A stretch of 64,000 bases of DNA, taken from assembly GCF_001663775.1 (NCBI RefSeq), contig NZ_KV467168.1, positions 1,896,870-1,960,869 of the forward strand. The letters run 5' to 3'. Below the pieces are notes generated by a model. The model did no database searches. It was given only the letters and a program-made list of their open reading frames with translations, and was not told the origin of the DNA. The stretch is from Arthrobacter sp. B6 (GTDB taxonomy: Bacteria > Actinomycetota > Actinomycetes > Actinomycetales > Micrococcaceae). Of this stretch, positions 58,082-64,000 are shown piece after piece. A program made the translations under genes and the position numbers. Position 1 is the first letter of the stretch. The number at the start of each line of letters is the position of its first letter.

Positions 58082-58815
58082 CGCTCGGCACCCCATTCCA
58101 CGTCCGTGCGTCCATCCTGGATCCCGGAACTCCGCCGGCGGACCTCAAGGTCAAAAGCCCGGCAGATGGCGTGCAGGGCGATCAGGTGGCCCTCCTGCGC
58201 ATTGGCGTTCAGGGCATCGAGCATCACCGCCTCGTCGCAGGCGTTGGCCAGCGGATTGGGCCCGGGGCCGGTGAGCGCCCACGTGGTGACGTTAAGGCCG
58301 GCGGCCGCTTCCACCGCCCGCAGCAGGTTGGGGCTCTGGCCACTGGTGGAAAGCAGCAGCAGCACGTCGCCGGTTCGGCCGTGGGCCCGGACCTGCCTGG
58401 CGAACACCTGCTCGAAGCCGTAATCGTTGGCGAGCGCCGTCAGGGCCGACGTTTCGGCATGCAGGGAGATGGCCGAAAAGGGGGCCCGCTCGCCGTCGAA
58501 CCTGCCCACGAGTTCGGCTGTCAGATGCTGGGCCTCCGCGGCCGAGCCGCCGTTTCCGGCTGCCAGGAGCCGCTGGCCGCTGAGGAGGCGCTGCGCCAGG
58601 TCCACGCCCCAGGCAGCGAGCCTGCCGGATTGCGCGCGGAGGGATTCCAGTGCCGGAAGTACGTTGTCCAGGTGCCGCCGCACGACGTCCGCGGACTCCG
58701 TATCCAGCGCAACGGTATCCACAGCTTCGAGGTCCGCCGCCTCCAGTCCCGGCAGGGCGGCTGAAAAGGCGATGCCCTGAAGGTCGGCTTCGCGGAGGGA
58801 CCATTCGGCGGTCAC
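58078..58815 (-). CDS. Phosphoheptose isomerase-like SIS-domain protein (GmhA-like)
   Basis: 245 aa, longer than the usual GmhA because of an N-terminal extension of about 50 residues. The SIS core has LLAAGNGGSAAEAQHLTAELVGRF, SISLHAETSALTALANDYGFEQVFARQV, LLLLSTSGQSPNLLRAVEAA and the C-terminal QEGHLIALHAICRAF, all typical of GmhA. It would convert sedoheptulose 7-phosphate to D-glycero-D-manno-heptose 7-phosphate. Overlaps both neighbours (ATGA). Confidence 0.9.
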   Translation of the reverse strand: MTAEWSLREADLQGIAFSAALPGLEAADLEAVDTVALDTESADVVRRHLDNVLPALESLRAQSGRLAAWGVDLAQRLLSGQRLLAAGNGGSAAEAQHLTAELVGRFDGERAPFSAISLHAETSALTALANDYGFEQVFARQVRAHGRTGDVLLLLSTSGQSPNLLRAVEAAAGLNVTTWALTGPGPNPLANACDEAVMLDALNANAQEGHLIALHAICRAFDLEVRRRSSGIQDGRTDVEWGAER

Positions 58816-60098
58816 AGTGCTGCCCCTTCCATACCCAAGGTGGCAGGCTGTTCCGCCATGGCCAGCTGGTAGGCCTTCTCCGTCTCCGCGGCTACCCGGT
58901 CCCAGGAATACCGCGTCCGTGCGCGGGCCTGCCCGGCGGCCCCCATTTCCGCGCGGAGGCCCGGGTTGCCAAGCAGGATGGCCAGGGCTTCGGCAATGGC
59001 TTCCGGATCGCGCGGCGGCACGTGCAGCCCGGTGCCGTGGTCAAGCACGGTGTCCTGGAGACCGCCCACGGCTGCGGCCACGACCGGCACCCCGCAGGCC
59101 ATGGCCTCGAGCGGAACGATGCCGAACGGTTCGTACCAGGGGGTACACACCACGGCGTCGGCGCTGCGGAAGATCCCGGGCATCCCGCCGCGCGGCACCT
59201 GCCCCTGAATGGTCACTTTTCCGGCAACACCCAGCTCGTGGGCAAGCTCCAGGAGGCGGCGGACTTCCGCATCGGCGTGGAGCACCCCGGGCTCGGCGCC
59301 GCCGCCGACGATGAGGAGTTGGACGTCGTGGAATCCCGCCGCCGCGAGGTGCGGGAGCGCCCGGATCACCAGGTCCACGCCTTTGCGTGGTACCAGCCTG
59401 CCGACGGACAGGATCCGGTGTGTCCGGGGCTTCGGTGCCGGCGGACCGTCCGCGGAAAAGAGGCCAAGGTCCACCCCGCACGGGGCGATGGATACCTTGC
59501 CGGTGTCGATTCCCATCGCTTTTAGTTCGAACACTTCGTCGGAGCAGGTGGCAATGATCCTGTCCGCGGACCTGCCAACCGCAGGTTCCAGCCAGCGCCG
59601 CTGTGGCGGGCTGCTGTCCTCGTTGCCCTGGTGCCTGCGCTTCACAGTCCCCAGCGCGTGGAAGGTCTGGATGACTGGAATCCTATATCCGGCATCGTCC
59701 CCCGGGCCGGCCTGCGGGTCGTCCCGCCGGGCGGCTTGCCTGGCCGCGTCAAGGGCAGCCAGCCCGGACATCCAAAAGTGCCCGTGCACCACATCCGGCG
59801 GCCGCTGCCCCCAGTCTTTGGCGATGCCTTCCGCGAGGTCTCCCATATAGGGGAGAAGCTCGTCCTTGGGGACGTGGACGGGAGGTCCGGCGTCCACGTG
59901 CACCACTTCCAGCCGCGGCCCCACGTTCACGCGTGCCGGCAGATCCTCCGCGTCCCGCCGCGTATACACGGTCACGGTGTGGCCACGCCGTGCCAGGGCA
60001 TCGGACAGTGCGGCAACGTGGACATTCTGCCCGCCGGCGTCCACCCCGCCCAATGCGGCCAGCGGGCTGGCATGCTCGGATACCATCGAGATTTTCAT
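58812..60098 (-). CDS. GT4-family glycosyltransferase
   Basis: 428 aa. GT-B fold: MKISMVSEHASPLAALGGVDAGGQNVHVAALSDALARRGH at the N-terminus, HGHFWMSG, and the donor domain with RILSVGRLVPRKGVDLVIRALPHL, and WYEPFGIVPLEAMACGVPVVAAAVGGLQDTV (E-x7-E). It resembles MshA and sucrose-synthase-like actinobacterial GT4 enzymes. Donor and acceptor are unknown. It overlaps both neighbouring genes of the operon by 4 bp. Confidence 0.92.
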   Translation of the reverse strand: MKISMVSEHASPLAALGGVDAGGQNVHVAALSDALARRGHTVTVYTRRDAEDLPARVNVGPRLEVVHVDAGPPVHVPKDELLPYMGDLAEGIAKDWGQRPPDVVHGHFWMSGLAALDAARQAARRDDPQAGPGDDAGYRIPVIQTFHALGTVKRRHQGNEDSSPPQRRWLEPAVGRSADRIIATCSDEVFELKAMGIDTGKVSIAPCGVDLGLFSADGPPAPKPRTHRILSVGRLVPRKGVDLVIRALPHLAAAGFHDVQLLIVGGGAEPGVLHADAEVRRLLELAHELGVAGKVTIQGQVPRGGMPGIFRSADAVVCTPWYEPFGIVPLEAMACGVPVVAAAVGGLQDTVLDHGTGLHVPPRDPEAIAEALAILLGNPGLRAEMGAAGQARARTRYSWDRVAAETEKAYQLAMAEQPATLGMEGAAL

Positions 60099-61141
60099 CG
60101 GATGTTCCTCTCTCGCGCCGGAATAAGGATCTGCTCGTCCAGGCGTGTGGTGTGCGGCCGCTGCCCGTTATGTGCAGGGTGGGCGTGCAGGTCCGCGAGG
60201 ACCTCGTCCCAGCGGTCCAGGAAGCGGCCCAGGCCGTAGCGCTCCAGCGCCGCCTCGCGGGCGGCGAGGCCCCGCCGTCGTGCTTCTTCCGGGTTGGCCA
60301 TCAGGCGACGGGCGCAGCGGAGCAGTTCGTCGACGTCGGCGGACACCGCACCGGCTTCCGGGGGCACCGCGCGGGGAGCTTCGGTGACGGCCAGGGCCAG
60401 GACCGGCATGCCCAGGTGCATGGCCTCCAGGAGGGACAGGCCAAGGGAGGTCCACCGCATGGGGTGCACGTAGATACGGCAGCGGGCCAGTTCGCGGTGC
60501 AGTTCACGCGTCCGCAGATCGCCGCGGGCCGTCAGCCGGGCGCTTTCCACGCCAATCGCGGCCGCAAGGCCCTCCGTTTTTATGCCGAAGACCTGCAGGG
60601 GCGCAACCGCCGCGAAGGCCGGAAGCAGGTCCGTCCCCGTCACCCTCCCCCTTCGCACCGGTTCGTTGACGACCACTCCTAGTTCCGGAAGTTCGCCGGT
60701 ATACAGGTGCCCGGGATCCGGGATGCCGTGTTCGATGACCACGGAAGCCGCGCTGCCGCTGTCCCAGGCCAGCCGGTTGAAGTGCGTCACATGCACCACG
60801 GGGATGTCGCGCTGGTCGGCGAGCGGATGCCTGGTGAAGGGGAAGTCGCCTTTGGGGGTGTTGTGCTCCACGTACACTGCCGGCAGTTCAACCCCAGGCT
60901 GCCGCCCCAGGGCCTTGGCCACTTCGGTGATTTCCTCGGGCCGTTGCAGGACGACGGCGTCGACCGCGTCGGCGTCGAGACCGGCCAGTGCCACCTCCCG
61001 CACGGAGGCCGGCCAGTCCCGGCCCGCGCGTCCCAGGCCCCATGGCCCGCCCTCGGGCAGGGCCGGCACAAGGTAGTCATGACGGCCGCGGACAAACGCA
61101 TCAGTCCAGGACCCGTGGACATGCCACAGAAGTATCCTCAT
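60095..61141 (-). CDS. Glycosyltransferase (GT-B type)
   Basis: 348 aa from ATG 61141 (MRILLWHVHGSWTDAFVRG); the upstream in-frame extension overlaps the next gene and is rejected. It has VVLQRPEEITE and YVEHNTPKGDFPFTRHPLAD in the N-terminal domain. The C-terminal domain has the retaining-GT motif IYVHPMRWTSLGLSLLEAMHLGMPVLALAV. The start shares one base with the stop of the preceding GT9 gene (TGATG). Confidence 0.88.
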   Translation of the reverse strand: MRILLWHVHGSWTDAFVRGRHDYLVPALPEGGPWGLGRAGRDWPASVREVALAGLDADAVDAVVLQRPEEITEVAKALGRQPGVELPAVYVEHNTPKGDFPFTRHPLADQRDIPVVHVTHFNRLAWDSGSAASVVIEHGIPDPGHLYTGELPELGVVVNEPVRRGRVTGTDLLPAFAAVAPLQVFGIKTEGLAAAIGVESARLTARGDLRTRELHRELARCRIYVHPMRWTSLGLSLLEAMHLGMPVLALAVTEAPRAVPPEAGAVSADVDELLRCARRLMANPEEARRRGLAAREAALERYGLGRFLDRWDEVLADLHAHPAHNGQRPHTTRLDEQILIPARERNIR

Positions 61142-62226
61142 CAGCTGCGGTCCTTTCTGCGCGTACTGAGGTGGGTGCTGAAGGACGACACTCCGCCGAT
61201 CAGCCGTTCCACTGCCTGGACCACGTCCTCGGGTGAGACCGAGCTGAGGCAGGGGTGGCCCGGTACGGGGCAGACCCGTGCGCGCGTGAGCCGGCAGGGT
61301 GCGTGCTGGTCCCCCAGAAGCTCCAGCGGGACACCGTACGGTGCCCATTGCACGGCCGGAACCACCGGTGCGAAGAGGCACGCAACCGGGGTCCCCACGG
61401 CTGCGGCGAGGTGGGCAGGACCCGTGTTGCCCGTGACCACGGCGTCCGCCCCGGCGAGGACACCGGAAAGCGTGGACAAATCGGTGCGGCCGCCCAGGTC
61501 AAGGGCGGAAGGGCCCGCAACAGTTGCGGTCAGTGACGTTTCCGATGGGCCGCCGGTCACCACCACGCGGTGTCCCGCACCTTCCAGGAGTTCGACGGCG
61601 GCGGCGTGGTGAAGGGGCGGCCAGGCCCTGGCGGGTACGGCGGCGCCGGGATGGACCACCACATAGGGGCCTGCGCCCACCAGGTCTTTGACCTCGGGGA
61701 CGGTTTTGACCTTCAGTTTGCCGTCATCCCCGGGCGGGAGACGGTAGCCGGCGGCACGGGCGATCCCCAAAGCCCGTTCGGCCTCCGGCTGTTCCTCCGG
61801 AAAGTCCTCGCCCGGCCGGAGCCTGACGTCCAGGAGCGAGCCCGCATAATCCGTGGACGCACCGGTGATGTGTTCCACGCCGCCCAGCCGCAACAGCAGG
61901 GCCAGCGGCAGTGGGGACTGGTGGAAGGACGTCAGGATCACGGCCTGGGTGATGCGGGAATCCCGGACATAGTCAATCAGGCGGTCAGCGTGCGGCCCGG
62001 TCATGGCGGGGGCTGGATTCATGATCCAGGGGCTGTCCCAGGTATAGGCCTCCGTGACTCCGGGCAGCAGTGCCGCTGCCGCTTCGCCCTGGCGCCCGCA
62101 CAGCATCACTACGTCATTGGGCGGTCCGGCGTCGGGACGCCGGCCGTTTGCCACAGCGCGCACGGCCGGCCCCGCGAGCAGGACGTCGCCGGCACTGTCC
62201 AGGCGCGCCACCAGGACCCGGGCCAT
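61141..62226 (-). CDS. GT9-family (heptosyltransferase-like) glycosyltransferase, copy 2
   Basis: 361 aa. VLVARLDSAGDVLLAGPAVRAVANG at the N-terminus, VVHPGAAVPARAWPPLHHAAAVELLEGAGH, and AVVTGNTGPAHLAAAVGTPVACLFAPVVPAVQW are GT9 hallmarks. The C-terminal RVCPVPGHPCL matches the Cys-containing end of WaaF-like proteins. It is the second gene of the operon after gmhB-like, whose stop overlaps its start. Confidence 0.92.
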   Translation of the reverse strand: MARVLVARLDSAGDVLLAGPAVRAVANGRRPDAGPPNDVVMLCGRQGEAAAALLPGVTEAYTWDSPWIMNPAPAMTGPHADRLIDYVRDSRITQAVILTSFHQSPLPLALLLRLGGVEHITGASTDYAGSLLDVRLRPGEDFPEEQPEAERALGIARAAGYRLPPGDDGKLKVKTVPEVKDLVGAGPYVVVHPGAAVPARAWPPLHHAAAVELLEGAGHRVVVTGGPSETSLTATVAGPSALDLGGRTDLSTLSGVLAGADAVVTGNTGPAHLAAAVGTPVACLFAPVVPAVQWAPYGVPLELLGDQHAPCRLTRARVCPVPGHPCLSSVSPEDVVQAVERLIGGVSSFSTHLSTRRKDRS

Positions 62227-62762
62227 CAGGCCGGCTCCAGCAGGAGGCGGACTGCTCCGGCAAGGTCCGGCGCCACCAGCCGGGCGCTGGCCACTTCTTC
62301 GGGGCGCGTCACGGGAGTGGGAACCAGGACGCCGACAGCCCCAGCGGCCTCCGCAGCCTGGACGTCTGAGCCGATGTCCCCGATCAGTGCTACTTGAGAG
62401 GTTTCCAGTCCCAGTTTGCTGCAGGCGCTGTGTACCATTCCGGGAGCGGGCTTACGGCACGTGCACGCGTCCTCTGCCACATGCGGACAGATTTCCCAGA
62501 CGTCGAACGGCCCCAGGAGCTGCTCCACGCGGGCATTGACCCCGTCCACCTGCGCCCGGTCCAGGAGGCCGCGGCCCACCCCGGACTGGTTGCTGACCAC
62601 ACCCGTGGCCAGGCCCTGCCGGCGGACTTCGTCCAGGACGTCCTTGACTCCCGGCATCGGTTGGACCAGGGCAGGGTCGCCGTTGTAGGGCACGTCAACC
62701 ACCAAGGTCCCGTCCCGGTCGAACAGGACAGCCTTGAGCTGCGGGGTTTCGGAGCTTCCCAT
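62226..62762 (-). CDS. Heptose-1,7-bisphosphate phosphatase-like HAD protein (GmhB-like)
   Basis: 178 aa from ATG 62762 (AAGGTGGG upstream). HAD-IIIA phosphatase: VLFDRDGTLVVDVPYNGDP (DxDGT), VVSNQSGVGRGL, RKPAPGM, and LIGDIGSDVQAAEAAGA. The zinc loop of GmhB is present: CPHVAEDACTC (CxH...CxC). It would remove the C7 phosphate between the HldE kinase and nucleotidyltransferase steps. It is the first gene of the seven-gene operon running to 55923. Confidence 0.92.
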   Translation of the reverse strand: MGSSETPQLKAVLFDRDGTLVVDVPYNGDPALVQPMPGVKDVLDEVRRQGLATGVVSNQSGVGRGLLDRAQVDGVNARVEQLLGPFDVWEICPHVAEDACTCRKPAPGMVHSACSKLGLETSQVALIGDIGSDVQAAEAAGAVGVLVPTPVTRPEEVASARLVAPDLAGAVRLLLEPA

Positions 62763-62840
62763 ACCCACCTTGTTCCCCCGGGCCGCTGCTCCTAAACAAC
62801 CGAGTCCGTTTCCGCGGGCTAGACTCCTCTGACACGGCAT

Positions 62841-62893
62841 CGCGAACGTACAGTTGCGGCCCCGCTGCCAAGGGCCCCAAGTGTACGTTCGCG
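62841..62893. repeat. Palindromic intergenic element G
   Basis: CGCGAACGTACA (62841-62852) pairs perfectly with TGTACGTTCGCG (62882-62893), and inner TTG/CAA and GGCCC/GGGCC pairing continues to a short loop. It differs from elements A-F in lying between two divergent start codons (gmhB-like and GT9 copy 3), not after stop codons. A half-copy lies at 40824-40847. Confidence 0.85.
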
Positions 62894-62960
62894 CTGATCG
62901 GCGGTGGCCCTGGCAGGACTGCGCGGGTCTAGGGGCTGCAGGGGAGGTGGAGGATTGACC

Positions 62961-63902
62961 ATGCCGACGGCGGCACCTGACGGGCGCCCCCAGCTGCTGG
63001 TACTGCGCGCCCTGGCTTTGGGCGATCTCCTGGTCGCCGTACCCGCGCTGCATGCCCTGCGAAGGGCTTATCCGGGGCACCGACTTGTGTACGCGGCCCC
63101 CGGGTGGCTGGCCGGCGTCGTGGAGTTGGTCGGCGGTGTGGAGCTCTTGCCGGTACCCGGCCTGGATCAGCCTCTTCCCTGTAACCCGGGCAACGTGGAC
63201 ATTGCGGTGAACCTCCATGGCAAGGGCCCGCAGAGCAGCCAACTCCTGCAGGCCATCGGGGCACGTGCTGTCCTGCAGCACCACGGAAGTTTCGGCGACG
63301 GACCGGAATGGATCGAGGACATGCATGAGCGGGAGCGCTGGACCCGGCTCCTGCAATGGCACGGGATCGACGCCGATCCGCTCGAATGCGGATTGCTCAC
63401 CCCTGCGCGGCCTACGGAGTTCCCCGGCGCCACGGTGATCCACGTGGGCGCCGCTTTTGCAAGCAGGCTCTGGCCTGCCGACCGGTTCGCCCACGTCGCC
63501 AGGCACCTGTCAGAAGACGGGCACCGTGTGGTGTTTACCGGGAGCGCTCCGGAGCGGGACCGGGCCCTTGAGGTCTGCCGGCGGGCAGGCCTTCCCGAAA
63601 CCGCGGTCCTGGCCGGACGCGTGGACCTGCAGGCTTTTGCAGCATGCGTGGCCGGGGCGCGACTGGTGATTTCGGCCGACACCGGCGCTGCCCATCTGGC
63701 GTCCGCCTACCGGCGGCCCTCCGTCGTACTGTTCGGGCCGGTTGGACCTGAACGGTGGGGACCCCCGCCGGGACCTCACCTGGTTTTGACGCGACCGGAA
63801 GTGCGGCTGGGGGATCCTTTCGCGGACCGGCCGGATCCTGCCCTTCTCGCTGTCTCGGCCGACGACGTGCTGGCGGCTGCAGAAAGGCTGGACTCCGCGT
63901 AG
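62961..63902 (+). CDS. GT9-family (heptosyltransferase-like) glycosyltransferase, copy 3
   Basis: 313 aa from ATG 62961 with GGAGG upstream. LLVLRALALGDLLVAVPALHALRRAYPGH, VNLHGKGPQSSQLLQAIGA, VIHVGAAFASRLWPADRFAHVARHL and LVISADTGAAHLASAYRRPSVVLFGPVGP give a complete GT9. It is divergent from the heptose operon, with element G in the shared promoter region. Its last 127 bp overlap the convergent sigma-factor frame. Confidence 0.92.
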   Translation: MPTAAPDGRPQLLVLRALALGDLLVAVPALHALRRAYPGHRLVYAAPGWLAGVVELVGGVELLPVPGLDQPLPCNPGNVDIAVNLHGKGPQSSQLLQAIGARAVLQHHGSFGDGPEWIEDMHERERWTRLLQWHGIDADPLECGLLTPARPTEFPGATVIHVGAAFASRLWPADRFAHVARHLSEDGHRVVFTGSAPERDRALEVCRRAGLPETAVLAGRVDLQAFAACVAGARLVISADTGAAHLASAYRRPSVVLFGPVGPERWGPPPGPHLVLTRPEVRLGDPFADRPDPALLAVSADDVLAAAERLDSA

Positions 63903-64000
63903 CTGCCCTCCTGCAGCCTTCGTTGCAGCGCAACCAGGACCCGGGCAAGCCGGCGGGACACCTGCATCTGGGACATGCCAAGGCGCTCCCCCAGCTGCAC
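63776..64000 (-). CDS. RNA polymerase sigma factor (SigB/SigF-type), C-terminal region 4 only
   Basis: Only the end of the gene is in the window. LGERLGMSQMQVSRRLARVLVALQRRL is the helix-turn-helix of sigma region 4 as found in SigB/SigF-type stress or sporulation sigma factors (consensus SQMQVSRLL). The frame then continues 42 codons inside the convergent GT9 gene, giving a Ser/Ala/Arg-rich tail that probably has no defined fold. The 5' end lies beyond base 64000. Confidence 0.8.
   Translation of the reverse strand: MQLGERLGMSQMQVSRRLARVLVALQRRLQEGSYAESSLSAAASTSSAETARRAGSGRSAKGSPSRTSGRVKTR

Noticed and set aside
56609..58423. 604-codon + strand open frame opposite HldE copy 2
   Set aside because: It is the antisense of a well-recognised bifunctional enzyme; it has no domain, ribosome-binding site or matching codon bias.
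1..64000. CRISPR arrays, prophage modules, rRNA and toxin-antitoxin pairs
   Set aside because: Looked for regularly spaced repeats, phage structural genes, rRNA signatures and paired small toxin/antitoxin genes; none found.

Overview
The window reads as chromosome of a high-GC Gram-positive actinobacterium, most likely an Arthrobacter/Pseudarthrobacter-type Micrococcaceae. This rests on the strong G/C third-codon bias, frequent GTG starts with 4-bp ATGA/GTGA overlaps, many leaderless promoters, actinobacterial versions of HutH, CopC and QorR/HxlR, and the general gene repertoire. The species is inferred, not proven.

Layout. (1) 1-6990: a LacI-type regulator followed by an oligopeptide-type ABC importer (binding lipoprotein, two permeases, two ATPases), with tandem palindromic operators upstream. 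(2) 7041-9721: a BCCT compatible-solute carrier with a repeated charged C-terminal tail, then a tRNA cluster transcribed Glu-Asp-Phe. (3) 9775-13993: PHP-domain protein, DsbA-like protein, EamA exporter, a small zinc protease and a CDF metal exporter. (4) 14066-21425: an ABC exporter with a LolA/RseB-like partner, a large PEP-synthase/Rph-like phosphotransferase and a double UspA protein. (5) 21846-26002: short FAD/NAD-binding protein, CopC-like protein, purine permease, cation/proton antiporter. (6) 26212-38819: histidine utilisation (hutG apart; hutU, hutH and an IclR regulator together). It surrounds a CitA/CitB-type two-component system divergent from a tctCBA tricarboxylate transporter and a UspA gene. 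(7) 38991-45252: mixed small operons, including phosphotransferase, DinB, an oxidoreductase with its own HTH regulator, LysE, and the qorB/HxlR pair. (8) 45322-49516: 3-hydroxybutyrate dehydrogenase, an MHS-family carrier, a divergent LysR regulator and a spermidine-synthase-like protein. (9) 49648-51462: an intact IS1182-like element with CTAG target duplications. (10) 51463-63902: a glycan island carrying GmhA-, HldE- (two copies) and GmhB-like enzymes plus three GT9 and two other glycosyltransferases. (11) the window ends inside a sigma-factor gene.

Two things stand out. First, the heptose island encodes nearly the whole NDP-heptose pathway (isomerase, kinase, phosphatase, nucleotidyltransferase) together with heptosyltransferase-like GT9 enzymes, in an organism without lipopolysaccharide. 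Second, at least seven long palindromes plus one half-copy, about 45-65 bp each, sit mostly just after stop codons. They form a modular family: several share a central block (TAAGTGYCGTTTTGA or CCAAAAGGG) while carrying interchangeable outer arms. One of them supplies the last codons of both converging genes.

All calls come from reading the sequence. No database search was possible, so substrate assignments in particular are inference.
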